Assembly (NCBI GenBank): GCA_035222895.1
Contig: JAVYIG010002374.1
Location: forward strand, 62,001-126,000
Origin: Strongylocentrotus droebachiensis
Taxonomy: Eukaryota; Echinodermata; Echinoidea; Camarodonta; Strongylocentrotidae
Direction of reading: 5' to 3'
Length of the DNA: 64,000 nucleotides
Shown here: positions 10,555 to 23,643 of the stretch, piece after piece
Numbering within the stretch: the first letter of the stretch is position 1
How the letters are laid out: the number at the start of each line of letters is the position of its first letter
Notes under the pieces: generated by a model
Databases searched by the model: none
The model's input: only the letters and a program-made list of their open reading frames with translations
What the model was told of the DNA's origin: nothing
Position numbers and translations under genes: made by a program

Positions 10555-13500
10555 AAGAAAAATAAAAAGAAAAGAAAAGGAAAAAGTCAATATGAAATTA
10601 TATAATAGCAGACCAAGTGCACTTTTACCAGTGCCCATGTAAAGGATGTTGATATTAGAATACCGGTACATGTAATCACACATTATCTTTTGTACACAAA
10701 AGAGATTTACAGTTTCTAAAAACTAAGAATAAAAAGAAAATGTTTTAAATGTAAGCAAATAAAATGACAAAAGTAGCATTTGCAAACTTAACAATCTCTA
10801 GACAGAGGGACTCAAATTATTGAAGAGAAGAAAAAAAGTAATGCTGATTTTTCACATATCATTCTTTTCTATGCTGTAAAGCATAAAGAGACATGCAATT
10901 ATGCCTATGTGTCATGCGCTATAAATTATCATTGTATAGCAAACTACTACGGTTTCAAATTATTCCAATCATCAATGTGAAAAAAGAAAAGAAAAGTAGA
11001 AACAGATGATTGTAATATTTGCTGGTATTAGCATCATTTTTTCCAGCAAATCTATTATAGTTTTCTAAGTTTCTTCATTTTCAAATCCTAAGAAAAGAGA
11101 ATGCTAGAACCCATGATGATATTTCTAAATCAATTTTCAAACAAAATAAATAATTAAACAAATAATATTGGTGCCTCAAAACAAGCTTCCTACATCTGAA
11201 ATAATGTCTAAACTCAAAAGATATAAGCATAACATCTGGCTGTAACACATACAAAATCTGATTTGATATCCGATTTTCAAAGTAAATGGGATTGTTCTTC
11301 TATTAAAGTTCAATATTGTAGTGCAAGCTGAGGGAAATTTGCTAATATGCCAGGAAGCATGGAGATGAGTGTTCAAGATGAAGAAGAAATACAAACAAGA
11401 TGGGTAAGTCAAGTTTTATGAGGCTGAGAATAGCTGGGTAGGGCCGGCTGCCTAGGGTATTCCCCATGGCATTCTTTGTACCTCTATGACTGTAGACACC
11501 TCCTTTGCTTACTGTCTGACCCTAAGTGAGTGGAGGGCATATACATACAATATTTATGACACGCTAGGCTATGTACATGCTGCATAGTATCCAGAGGTTC
11601 ATGTAGAATGATAAAGTCTTACAAAGACAACCGCACTACATTGTGTCAAATCTTCTAAAAATTAAGAGACATAGAGCTCTGAATGACTACACACTCTAGC
11701 TGAACAAAAAAATTACCAAATAACCTGGTTTATTTCAAAGTCAGCTTGTATTTTCCTGTAGTTACCTTGACATTATAAATTTGAAAATTCACACAGACAT
11801 GTATGGGGCTCATCTCAAAAGCTTGTGTAATTAATTTCTTGTGCTACTTCAGTATGAAATTGGAAAAAGAAAGTTAAAAGCAAAAATAATGGTAACCCAC
11901 ACATGAATATTACGTTCATTCTCAAAATCTTTGTGAATTCTCCAGATTTGAGTCATGATAAACTTACATGTGTGCTTCATCCAGGACACCAAAAATATCT
12001 GTGCTATTAATTTCAACAAACAAATTGTAAAAGTACCCAAACATCATATACCATTAGTTGTTCAAATAATCTTAATAAAAGACAACTTCTGCCCCTTCAA
12101 TAGCACTTGAAAGTGGGAGGGGGGGGGGGGGCTAATCAATACTCAGAAGAGAAATGAAAGTGAAATCCAGTCAATTTCCTGAGGCTTCCTGACTCCCAAA
12201 ATTGAATTTCCACTGACATATTGTTGTGATTCTCTGTGGTTTCATTTCAGTACAGTCCACATTCATCAGGTGGAATACAACCCACTTGTTTTGTTTTGTT
12301 TTGTCCTTAAGGTTCCCCAAGTTTACCAAACATCTCACATCACGTCACCCCCTAAAAAAGAAATGATGAAAATTTGAGTCAGCTGAGGACACCCAGGAAA
12401 AGGTCTCCATTTGGAAGAAGGGGCACAACCAGTTTCAGTTCTTTATGTGTAGTCGGGTTAATTTATGGAAAAAAATACCCAAATCCCCCCAAAATTGCCA
12501 CAAAAAGTTTTTCAATGATTTTCTGTAAAATTTAACATCAGAAACAACACACTAAAAATCTCAGAAAATCGGATTCCGGAAAGTGGTTATTTTGAAATAC
12601 CTCAAAACAGTCATAAATTATCATGTGGAAAAACCTTAGTTTTTTGGGGGCAGGAGAATCCAGACATACCACTTACAAAGGATTATGGCTACCAGAAAAC
12701 CTGGAAATCCAAAATGGCTTCCAAAATGGCCGCCAGTCTCCTAAATATGGCCTAAATTTAGTAACTCTTGGCGGTTAAGCTGTAACTAGCAAGATTAAAA
12801 GTATATTCTAGCTATTAGGATTATTTTCACTGGTGTGCATTAAATTATCATAAAGGTTTAGAGATGGCTGTCATTTGTAATCCAAGATGGCTACTAAAAA
12901 CTGAAATTAGCCATAAGTCGTGACATGTCCATATTAGAGATATAAATTTGATGTCTATACCTAGGTTACAGGGGTCCACACATCCATTTAGACTGAATCA
13001 GACATATTTGACTATTTAAATAGGGACATGTAAATAAATTTTACAGAATTGAATTGAATTGTTAAAAAGAAAATGGACTCTTTCTAACAGTAATGGACAT
13101 GACACAAAATGCGCAAGGATTTTTTTACCCCACTGAACCGTATCTGGACAACTATTCCCTTTACAGAACTTTTCACTTATTTATAACAACTTAATACAAA
13201 ATAAGTTAAGCCTGTAGTGCTTGTGGCATGAAATAATGGGACCTAAAGATGGGATGTATTTTGACCATAATTGTAAACAAATTTTGTCCCAGAAGTTCAT
13301 ATTTTCAAAGAAAATCAAATATCAGTACCCTTCAATGCTCTTGACATAGAAATCAAATTAAAAAACGTTTTGAGCTCTTTTGTATGATACTAAACTTGCC
13401 ATGATAGCACAAATCTTTCTTCGAGTTATTACAAATCTTATGATATATAGAAAGTGAACATTTTCTGTAGAATAAGGGAGTTTACAGATAGCACATGGTA

Positions 13501-13916
13501 CAAATGACCCCAAATATCCGCAGATCTTTTACACATGGAGAAGTTCCACTTTGAGCATCTTAGAATAAAAACTTCCAAAGTCCTAGATGTGCTTCATGAA
13601 TACCTTTTGTTTGCCCTCCTCAAAAGAATACTTCCACCTGCGTATCTTAGAATGTACCGTTGGTGCATAAATGAATAATGTTACATAACTTTCATGAGCG
13701 CATATCCAGTATTCATCTCTGGTGGGTTTTACCTTTTTGGTACAAATGACCTTTATCTGCCCACGCGCAGATTGTATCGGTAAACTCCCTTTATATTGCA
13801 TTGATGCAATATTTTAGGAATGGCCGAGTCAGAAAGAAATCATGATTTAACAGGGGAAAACAGATTTTTGAATAAAATCTATATCTAATATTTTAAAATC
13901 TAAACCTTTTCCTAAT
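10555..13916. other. Long intronic stretch, mostly unique
   Basis: No gene supported. It contains a G tract at about 12117-12130 and AT-rich sequence; 12640-13000 has the look of an old repeat (several -AAAATGGC- words) but I cannot name it. Confidence 0.35.
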
Positions 13917-14437
13917 TTAAAGATAAAGGTGAGTTCTGGTAATGTGATTGCATTGTGAAAGAAAAGGTGTGGAATGGATCAGATAAAGTTGATCATGTAG
14001 CATGTAAGTATTGGTGTGCACTGCAAGGTTCTGGAGTCATCAAAATCATAATAAATTTGGCCAAGTCTTGGTAAAGTAACAAGCACTGTACACAGAAAGA
14101 TGTATATGGAACTACACAAATGGTGTCGGGGCTAGTACTTCTTATTTTCCTATCTTTCTATGCTCATTACTTAGCCAGTATACAATACATTTTCTTCCAA
14201 AATTGTTTGGCAAATGACATTTATTTTTGTAATCTTGCCACTGTTTTTCTTACCTTATCTATGTTACTTTTGTATTTTTGCTTTTTCTTCTAATTTAATT
14301 CTACGGGTTATAGTCTTCTCTTAATCAGAACACTGTGCGCTTAGAAACATCAGTATTAAGCGCCTAATAAATGTTATGTATTATTATTATTATTAATTCA
14401 TTTTTTTCTTTTTACCAGAACTCAAGTTTATCTTTAA
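13917..14437. mobile_element. TTAA-flanked MITE family 2, copy A (interrupted)
   Basis: TTAA at both ends (13917 and 14434) and termini AGATAAAGGTGAGTTCTGG and CCAGAACTCAAGTTTATCT. It is the reverse complement of the element at 16073-16463. Near the right end it is interrupted by about 110-150 bp ending in (ATT)n at 14383-14395, which is the tail of a LINE or SINE with the words GCGCTTAGAAAC and TAAGCGCC. Confidence 0.75.
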
Positions 14438-14736
14438 TATGGTAAAGTTGTGCAATTTAAATTTGTTCTCGTAGTTGAGGTCATGAGGATATGTTGCATA
14501 AAGTAGTCAACGAAAAGGAAAGCTGCCAAATCTGGTGTAAATGAAATAACAAGAGGTTCAAAATTGTCATTATGTGTTTTAAACCATCTATCTGACAAAT
14601 GACTACCGGTACTTATAACCTTTCAATAGTTCTACAGTAATACAAGAAGTGGAACTGACAGATGTTACGTAACCGATGTACATGTAAGGATGACAGATAC
14701 CGGTAGATAACCTGAAAACATAATGTATTTGGCACT

Positions 14737-15330
14737 ACAGTAAATTATTATACATCTTATGAAAGAGTGTTTTATCCCAAATCATTTAGTATCATTTTTG
14801 TGTGGTATGTGTTCACGCTTGGATGAACAGGAGGCATTGTTTGCGAGAGTGCAAAAATCGACTTGCGCCAAAGTTGCTTATATGATGTTAGAATAAAACA
14901 ATTGGGATTTGGGTATGAATTCGGTCGTTGCAGATCCAAATGACACTTAACAAAATTAATCATGCCACACATATCAAATATTGAATATCAAATATCAACG
15001 AACATTTGTGCGTGTGCGTGTGTGTGTGTGACTTTGCTTCTGCAAAAAGCATATGCAATGCATCTTATTTGTGATATATTCTCTCACTTAAATCCCAACA
15101 TTTCACATACTTTAGGCATCACTTTGGCACAAGTCGATTTTTGCACTCTCGCAAACAATGCCTCCTGCTCATCCAAGCTTGAACACATACCACACAAAAA
15201 TGATGCAAAATGATTTGGGATAAAACGCTCTTTCATAAGATGTATAATAATTTACTGTTCATACAGTGTAGATGAAAATAATTAGCAATTTTCTGGGTGT
15301 AATTTTTTGTTTGACTCACACGGTATAGTG
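14737..15330. mobile_element. Tc1/mariner-type foldback element, copy 1
   Basis: Inverted arms of about 150 bp: ACAGTAAATTATTATACATC on the left against its complement ending at 15258. The right end continues to about 15330 with TTTGACTCACACGGTATA; the matching outer left arm is missing, so this copy is truncated on its left. The centre contains a short (TG)n run near 15010. See the complete copy at 20827-21478. Confidence 0.7.
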
Positions 15331-16072
15331 TTGGAAACATAAAGACAAACTTTTCAATGCAATGTCAACATAAATTAATTTTTCCACAGAAGAAAAATTC
15401 TTCGCTACTTACATGTAGATCAACTTCAACCAAAATGGGAGGGGGGGGGGGGGGGTTTGAGCCAAAATACAAAATGGAAAACTTTGAATAAAAGAACAAG
15501 TGCGATGGCAGGGAGATGGGTGGGGGCACACACGCAGTCTGTGATCATTATATATCTGATAAATAAATAGGAGATAAAGTATGTCACTGAACAGCCAAAG
15601 GTGATTCAATCTCAACCTCTAATTTCAGTTAATTACTAGTCTCCTAAACCCCAGGGGGAATGATGCTCCTTTCCACTTTGAATAATAGACACTCATTAGG
15701 TTACCCTCGTCTGCAGATAATTTGATTCTTTGATCAGAGAGGAGGGGTGCCCATTTACCCCTGCTATCTCAGGTGACAAGCCAACAGTTGAGCCATCTTG
15801 TAATCTAATTGACAGGTTGTCATTTTATAAAGTCATAAACCACCAATTACCTTCCTGATATGACCGTTCTCCAATTTTTCTAAACCGTTTTTTTAACCTC
15901 ATCTTCTTCTAGTCATTATTTCACGGTTTTCTTGTCACTGTTGTTTTGTTTTTTCTCATTTAAATGTGTCTCTTTCTTCTCATTAATAAGACATCCCCTC
16001 ATTCTAAAAAAAATCTGATATTCGATGAGATTTATATTTTCCTCTAAGAAAATTTTCAATCATATATTCACC

Positions 16073-16463
16073 TTAAAGATAAACTTGAGTTCTGGTAAAA
16101 AAAAGAAAATTAATTCTCACAGAATCTAACGAAACTTACACTGAATGTTCAAGATTACAAATAAATGTCATGTGCCAAACAATTTTGGAAGAAAATGTAT
16201 ACTGGCTGAGTAATGAGCATAGAAATATAAGGAAATCAGGGTAGTACTAGCCCCGACACCATGTGTGTTGTCCCATATACATCTTTCTGTGTAAGTGATT
16301 GTTACTTTACCAAAACTCTGCCAAATTTATGATGATTTTGATGACTCCAGAACCTTGCATTACACACCATTACTTACATGCTATATGATCAACTTTTCTG
16401 ATCCATTCCACACCTTTTCTTTCACAATGCAATCGCATTACCAGAACTCAAGTTTATCTTTAA
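16073..16463. mobile_element. TTAA-flanked MITE family 2, copy B
   Basis: TTAA at 16073 and 16460 with termini AGATAAACTTGAGTTCTGG and its complement. About 390 bp, with the same internal words as copy A in inverse order (for example GCCCCGACACCATGTG). No coding capacity. Confidence 0.8.
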
Positions 16464-16950
16464 TATATAGTTGTTGAAAATATGCTTTTATACAACCCCT
16501 GTTTGAAACAAATCTATTCCATCATCAATAACGGAGCAAATTGGAAAGGAGCTTGAAAGATACCTCACAGTGTTGCCAATATACAAAATTCATAACTTTC
16601 TTATTTTAATTGGTTTTTGCTTAAACTTTCACTGACCCATTCCTCTCATTTTTCTGCTTTTATTAAAATGAACTTAATATCAGGGTGGTCTTCCCCTTTA
16701 AGTCAAGACATGTGAGTGACATCAAACCCATCATCTGACCACGCAAGATTGACCCCACCTCTATCCCTCTAGCCATTGATGATGGACAATCAGTCTAAAC
16801 AAGACAGAGGGAGTAGCCCTCTATGTTTGATGCAATATGTTGACATCAAGGATATTAATATTTGCACTGCAAGCTTTTAGACTTTAAAGCCTGGGGTATT
16901 AAGCTCAGGACAGATCTAGGATTTTTTAATAAAAGAGGGCCTAAATAAAA
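16464..16950. other. Intronic stretch with old MITE
   Basis: 16470-16700 is shared in part with 58970-59130 and 59500-59560 (TTTTATACAACCCCTGT, TCTCATTTTTCTGCTTTTA). No gene seen. Confidence 0.35.
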
Positions 16951-17500
16951 CAAGGGAACCGCTCTCGGTGGTCTCGCCTGCATTACGCAATTCGATATGA
17001 TGACAAATTGAGGTTGGCACATTATTTATAGGCAGGGTGGCCCATTAGCAGGCCCCCCCCCCAAATGAAATTCTCTGAATATAATCAGCATTTTAAAGTG
17101 AATGTTGAATAAGAATCATCAGAAGAACTATTTACTATAATTTGTACCAACATTAATGAATTTAATAAAATATGAACAAATAACAAAAAATGATTTATTA
17201 ATTCTCATATTAAGTTGTGAAAACATAATCCAAGTCTACTGACCTAAAATTACATATGACCTTTGACCTTGACTTTGTGACCTGAAATTGTGTCATATGA
17301 TTTGCGATACTTGATAACCCTTGGGTACAAGTTTCATGGAATTTGAACAAACACTAAATTATACTTAAAATTCAAAATCTTGATGTTGATGCCACAACAA
17401 AGTTTGCAGACCTGAAATGACATGTGACCTTGACTTTGTCACTTAAAAGACTAATCACATGATTGGTGATACTTGATAACCCTTTTCTGTCTGTGGTGCT
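16951..17500 (+). repeat. Repeat family B, copy 1
   Basis: Begins CAAGGGAACCGCTCTCGG, then GTCTCGCCTGCATTACGC, then GGCAGGGTGGCCCATTAGC, and further on runs of GACCTTTGACCTTGAC. The same order is found at 31101, 57315 and inverted at 46630-47138. It carries an exact DR1 word at 17257-17269. Confidence 0.65.
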
Positions 17501-18005
17501 TTTCACTTTCAGCTGGATTGAGTTTGTATGTATTAGTCTTAGATAATCAACCTTTCACAATAACATCAAGTTTCTTTCAAAATGTAATGACATGACCAGT
17601 AGTAAACTCTCTCATTAAAGTATACCCATTGGGTTTGAAAATGAAATTTCCCTATGCTGTACAAGATTCAGAATTATGGAAAATATGAATAATTAATCAG
17701 AGATCATTCCAAAAACTTTAAGATATGGATAGGAAATTTGTTGGGCTTATTCATTAAAGGATGCTCTGTTTGCTAATTTCAAGTTTCAGATTTGTTGTCA
17801 CTTCATGGCCAGGATATCACCTCCCAGCTGACAGACCACCAAAAATAACCCTTCCTTTATAATAGGGTTGAATGACTGAATAGTATATGTGTTTGATTCA
17901 GTTTCGACTCCTCCTTCAAGTATTCCTTATATTTTGATCAATGAAAAACAGAAACATGCTTCACCTACGACTTTTGATGAAGTCTTTTTTTATTTTATTT
18001 TTATT

Positions 18006-18054
18006 GGGGGGGGGGGTGGGGGGGTGGGGGGGGGGGGGTAGTGGGGGGGGGGGG
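18006..18054 (+). repeat. G-rich tract with quadruplex potential
   Basis: About 49 bases that are almost all G, broken only by a few T, A and one TAGT. At least eight runs of four or more G. On the transcribed MPP strand this is a C tract. Confidence 0.85.
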
Positions 18055-20240
18055 CGTGATTCCGATAAATCTTGCCCTCTCTGGCTAGACATGTTGTGAA
18101 CAAGAATCAGACAACTCAGTAAATTGATTTAAAACAGATTTAACATCCATGACAAACAGGCTACAGCTTAACAACATGTTTGAGTACCAGGTATATATTT
18201 TTTTTTCATTTTCTGAGTAGGTAAAACCATACTTTTCTGCTTTTCATACCTTCTTCATTTTCATTTTTCTTCTCCTAATTCTCCCTCGGATCTCTAATCT
18301 TTCATCATTTTGATGGGATCAGAACTTTGCAAAACAACACATGGCATAAGATCAAGGCCCCCACACAACGTCATCGTCATATCCTGAGAAGTTTTATATC
18401 AAATTATATGTTACTTCAGCCCCATCTATCCCAAGGAGGTGGGGCCTAAATGTTCCTCTTTCCCCTTTCACTTCTTCTTGCAGATATGATCTAAAGGTTT
18501 GGGTTTTATTTCAGATTCTCAAAATGAAAGGAAATATTGCAAAATTTATCCTTGTTCAAAACTGTAACAGTTATACTTTCAGGAGTGTATTTATTGACAT
18601 GTACTACAAATACATTTTTCACTTTCTTTTGCTCTCCCTTCCAACAATTTGAGATGATAATGATAATTATCAAATGATAATTACATGGGCTGTGACAAGT
18701 ACAGTCCACCTCTATGTTTGTACAATAATTATCTTTTCCTTTCTTCTTCATAAATATCATTTTTAATGAATATTCATATACACATATCACTTTTAATCCT
18801 GATTTCCTTTCTCTTGTCAAGTGGGTTTTACCTACTTGTTTGTTTGTTTTTAATTTTTCTACAGTGCTGTTTTTTGTCATAGGTAATCATCCTTTATTGC
18901 AAGGAAATTAAATTATCATATTCCCTTTATGTAAAATATTAGACAATTATTCCCTCCTCTGTATTGTTTTCCTCTTCTTGGAATTACACTTTTCATATTG
19001 TTAGTTTTCACCCATGAGATCCATTGAATTTTGACAATGTATCCAGTTGCCTTATGTTGTTCTTATCTGCAACAAATGATGTTTCTAAATATTTCCAATT
19101 TTTCATTTCAGAACAACTCTACAATCTAACTTTTGTGTAAAAAATAACATTTGCTAGGAGATACGATGAGAGCCAAAGGTAATTAAAAACTCCATTTATA
19201 AAACAAGTGACCGATGTTTTGTCTCAACTCTCAAACTGCTTCATCTTGTCCTCATAAATCAGCAGTTTAGTTTGATTACTACTAAAATATTTGATAGCAG
19301 ATGGTGATGAGGACAAGCTACAATTTGCTAGAAATGAACCCTTTCTTTTAAAGTCCTTTCCCCTTCCCTGTTACTTCTAATTTGATGGTTCATAAAATAT
19401 TTGGTGCGAGATGGTGAAATGGAAATCCAGAACTTGTCAAAAATTGTGCTTTATACAAATGACACCCCACTCTTGTGAATATCTTCCTCAACTCCTCATA
19501 AAATCATAATTAAATATTGATGACATTAGGCTCATTTACACAGCCCAAAAACTAATTTGAAAAACGATCAGATTTTGGATTGCCAATTACACTACTGAAA
19601 ACCCAATAAGAAACCATCAGTGGCCTGCATGTGTTAGCACCGAGGTGAGGAGAGTCACATGACCAAAAAACAGAACCATTCACTGATATTTTGAAGGTGA
19701 GCATTTACGCTGCAAAAACCAGTGAAATTTACCGATAGTTGCTAAGCAACTTCCGATGAAGCACCGCAATGTGAGAAAAATAAATGCAGCTTGTTTTAAA
19801 AGAAACAGAAGATGGTACTGTCATGAGATATAACTCTTTATGGTTTCCAGACATTTCCTTATGACAGTCCCTTCCTCTTAGCTTCAGAGAAGCTGTATCA
19901 TGGAAATCTTTCAAAACATTAATGGGTGACTGACTGATTGATAATTTTACCAGAGCATATGAAGGCAAGTATGAACCATAGGTGTATATACCGGTAGGCA
20001 TCCAGCAGACTCACTGTTTATGCCCTAAGTTCCAAGGGAAACTGTAATTGTGGATTAATGCATTACCATGGAAGGGCATTAGCACCCTAATTTGCATCTT
20101 AAACAATGACATCCCAGGCCTATTTCTACAAACACTGCTTCTCTTTCCTCCAGTGGATCAGAGATGATACAATGGAGGGCTAGAAATTGTCAGAAGCCCA
20201 GGATAGTGGAGTACAGACCTTTCCAAACTGCAATGTGGGA
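18055..20240. other. Intronic stretch with no recognised feature
   Basis: AT-rich sequence. A 124-codon minus-strand open frame at 18506-18880 has no recognisable domain, biased composition and no splice context; I do not call it a gene. Confidence 0.4.
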
Positions 20241-20404
20241 CAACCCCTATACAAATTTAAGTTCGTCGCGAACTCGTATTATGCTCGTGGTAAACTTAAT
20301 AAGATCGTTTTTAGGCTTTAAGCTCGTAACACGCTTCCAGGACGCTAGTAACGATCTTACAAAATCTTGGCGAGCTCGTGCACGAGTTCGCCACGAGCTC
20401 GTGG

Positions 20405-20815
20405 CGAACTCGCGGGTGAAAGAGGGACCTCGTGGCGAGCTCGTTGGTAAAAGGGGGAGCTCGTGGCGAGCTCGTGGGTAAAAGGGGGAGCTCGTGGCGC
20501 GCTCGGGCGTAAACTGGGGAGCTCGTGGGCGAGCTCGGGGGTAAACTGGGGAGCTCGTGGCGAGCTCGTGGGTAAACTGGGGAGCTCGTGGCGAGCTGGG
20601 GGGTAAACTCGGGAGCTTGTGGCGAACTTGGGGGTAAACTGGGGAGCTCGTGGCGCGCTCAGGGGTATATTGGGGAGCTCGCCACGACCTTGGGGGTAAA
20701 CTGGGGAGCTGGTGGCGAGCTCGCTGGAAAATGGGGGATTTCGCCACGAGCTCTGGGAAAATGGGGGAGCTCGCCACGATCTCGCTGGTAAACAGGTGAT
20801 CGAGCTCCCAGGAAA
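20405..20815 (+). repeat. 31-bp minisatellite, left array
   Basis: About twelve tandem units of roughly 31 bp with consensus parts GGGGAGCTCGTGGCGAGC and TCGTGGGTAAACT. Each unit has one or two GAGCTC palindromes. Because the unit is not a multiple of three and lacks stops, both strands show long arginine-rich open frames, which are not genes. Confidence 0.85.
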
Positions 20816-20826
20816 ACAGTTGGGTA

Positions 20827-21478
20827 TACAGTGTGAGTCAAAAAAAAGTTTACACCTAGAAAATTGCTAATTATTTTAAAAATCATCTGTTAACAGTAAA
20901 TTATTATACATCCTATGAAAGAGTGTTTTATCCTGAATCATTTAGTATCATTTTTGTGTGGTATGTGTTCACGCTTGGATGAAGAGGAGGCATTGTATGC
21001 GAGAGTGCAAAAATCGACTTGCGACAAAGTTGCTTATGTGATGTTTGAATAAAACAATTGCGATATGGGTATTATTTCAGTCATTACAGATCATAACATC
21101 CCGAGCAAAATTAATCATGCCACACATATCAAAAATCGAATATAAAATATCAACGAACATTGTTAGTGTGTGTGCGTGTGACTTTGCTTCTGCAAATAAC
21201 ACATTTCATTTGATACATTCAATTCATTCTCTCACTCCGCTGATCCCAACATAATACATACTGTAGGCATCACTTTGGCGCAAGTTGATTTTTGCACTTT
21301 CACAAACAATGCCTCCTGTTCATCCAAGCGTGAACACATACCACACAAAAGTGATACCAAACGATTTGGAATAAAACACTCTTTCATAAGATGTATAATA
21401 ATTTACTGTTCATAGATGATTTTTAAAATAATTAGCAATTTTCTAGGTGTATACTTTTTTTTGATTCACACGGTATAC
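20827..21478. mobile_element. Tc1/mariner-type foldback element, copy 2 (complete)
   Basis: Terminal inverted repeats TATACAGTGTGAGTCAAA (left) and, reversed at the right end, TATACCGTGTGAATCAAA, with arms that continue to pair inward for over 200 bp (the TTTACACCTAGAAAATTGCT block and the ACAGTAAATTATTATACATC block). CAGTGTGAGTC-like ends bordered by TA suggest Tc1/mariner. About 650 bp, no transposase: a MITE. It sits at the inner edge of the left GAGCTCG array. Confidence 0.75.
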
Positions 21479-21479
21479 A

Positions 21480-23310
21480 TGTATATGTATTTTAAAGTTC
21501 CCTTCAGGATGCCAATTTCTTTTATTTATTCTATTAATATATGTACATGTATTTTTAAAATGTCTTGGGCCAAGGAAAATGAGTTCCTACTTCCTAGTTT
21601 CTTGTCTCCACCAGCATCCTTTTTATGTAATTTTTGTTTTAATAAAAAATATTGATCTGAAGATATCTTTTACCTGAAATAATTAAGGTAAACAAATGCA
21701 TACTTTATTATTTTTATACATTTTTGAGCCTCTTTGTCAGAACATACATTGTATGCAATTACATTGAAAGTTCAGAAAATTTGTGTTGAAATTGATACAA
21801 TAGCTTTTTCATGCTGAAGTAACCTGTCAAATAACTTGTAAATTTAATTAAATTCTTTTGAAACTTTGAAACATTTTTTTGCATCATACCAGATTGGGAA
21901 GGTTGCCATTTATTCTGACTGTATCATATATTTAACACCCTGAAATGTCACTATCAGGTATTACATAAGAGCACACACCCAGTGCTTGATTCGAGGTCAA
22001 CTCCCCGTTTCTATCTTGCTCTCTCCTTATGTACATAGGATTCCCCCTGCTTAGACACAAATCCCCATTCCTCTCTTCTCCCCTCTCTCACTTTCTTGTC
22101 TACTCTCATTTGTGGAATTACCACTGGTAGCATTCCTGATAAGAATGAATTGATTTGCTAGGCCCATTTGGTCAAGTCTTTTTGCATCTTGCTGTTGTAG
22201 AGAGCAGACATGGGTTTTTAATGGTATTGCAGCTCCTTTGTTTTAGGTAAGAGAAAAACTAACTTCTCACACCTTATAACTAAATGTTCTACTTGTGTAT
22301 TCATAATAAGACTAGGCCAACAGTTAGGCCTACCTCTCTCATACATTTATGAAAGAGAAGTGTAGAGTAATGATTAATGAGATAAAGTATTTATTCTCTT
22401 TCTAGTGAGATATCTTTTCATATATTGGGAAGTTTGTTTCTCTATCTATCTAGCACATAGTATATTCACTTCATTAAAGTAACATTAGATATAATCTATG
22501 TGATAAGGTTATATTTATGTAAATACTCCTGTATCTTGACTGACAAACCCTATCTTTTAGGCAACATGAGAGCACAAGAATGTATTTGGTCTGAATACTG
22601 AAAACTAGTTTGCTAGCGGATATAAAGAAGGGATTGTTCTAGAGATCCTATAGTATATGTACATGTATCATTACTTGGTACCCTGGGTTGGTGAATACAC
22701 TGACAAGAAGGGGGGATGCTATATACCGTAGTTATTGTATGAATACCGCTTTATTAGTTTGGATAAATAATTACCAAAATGGATAATAATATTTCTTCAA
22801 AGGCAGAGTATTATACAGTGTAATTACTCACATATTTAATTTCATTATACAGTGTAATTATATAATTTGGAAATCATTTATTCATTCATATTGTTGTGTG
22901 AAGTTGTGAACCATGCATACAGGTAACATGCATTATACAGGGTTTGTATTGACTCTAATAAAGAGCTACTTGTTTTAAGTTACATTTTATGTTATATCTT
23001 TTCTTTCTGTTCTTTGATATATTAGTGATTTAATTGATTGATATCCAAGAAGTAATGAGCTTTTAAATTGCCCTAAGAGTATCACTGTATTCTTCACCAG
23101 CTAGCCAACTGAATTGTCCCTGCATGGCCAGCCTGCAGATGTTACCAGGATATTGAAAGGTTGATAAGTTAGATAAATATATATATATATGCTTGCCAAT
23201 AGCTCAACAGGATCATCAAGTTCACCTCTATAATGTAGACACAAATTTGTTCTCAATGCCAACCTGCTGTAAAGCACGCCATTAAGCTTGCAGCCATTTT
23301 TTCCATGAGA
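21480..23310. other. AT-rich interior between the GAGCTCG arrays
   Basis: No coding exon seen. Contains two direct copies of TTATACAGTGTAATTA near 22810 and 22846 and a short (TA)n at 23179-23190. Confidence 0.4.
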
Positions 23311-23314
23311 TTAT

Positions 23315-23625
23315 TGACGAACTCGCCGACGAACTCGTTGACGAACTCGCCGACGATCTTGCATATTTGGAGCACAACCAACGAGCTCGCCAACGAGCTA
23401 GCCAACGAGCACGCCAACGAGCACGCCAACGAGCTCGCCAACAAGCTTATCGGCCAGTGACGAGCTGGCATATTTGGAGCACGCCAACGAGCTCGCCAAT
23501 GAGCACGCCAACGAGCTCGTAGCTAATTTGCATATTTGGAACGAAACGAGCTCGCTGGCGAGTTCGTCTGCGTGCTCGTCGACGAACTCGTTGGCGAGCA
23601 CGCTGACGTGCTCGCGTGTAAGCGT
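23315..23625. repeat. Right GAGCTCG/GACGAACTCG array
   Basis: Tandem 12-bp steps such as AACGAGCTCGCC and GACGAACTCGCC, interrupted three times by a GCATATTTGGA word. Open frames across it (AxELAxEL-like proteins) only reflect the repeat. Confidence 0.8.
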
Positions 23626-23643
23626 ACTGAAATTTGTATAGGG

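Larger units (their letters stand above)
20247..23643. mobile_element. Palindrome-array element (GAGCTCG type)
   Basis: The ends are inverted copies of CCCCTATACAAATTT (20247-20262 left, about 23629-23643 right). Next to each end is an array of short units built on the palindrome CGAGCTCG: left 20265-20815, right 23315-23625. I read both arrays as the subterminal repeats of one 3.4-kb element. The interior has a nested foldback element (20827-21478) and AT-rich sequence without a transposase. No clean target duplication was found, so unity of the two arrays is inference. Confidence 0.55.

Noticed and set aside
18506-18880. 124-codon minus-strand frame as a host gene or exon
   Set aside because: Low-complexity, AT-driven composition, no domain and no splice context in phase with the MPP gene.
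20405-20815. CRISPR-like array
   Set aside because: Eukaryotic context and degenerate units without unique spacers; a minisatellite.
20164-20886. Arginine/alanine-rich frames on both strands, one of 176 codons
   Set aside because: Products of the 31-bp GAGCTCG minisatellite; open on both strands because the unit lacks stops.
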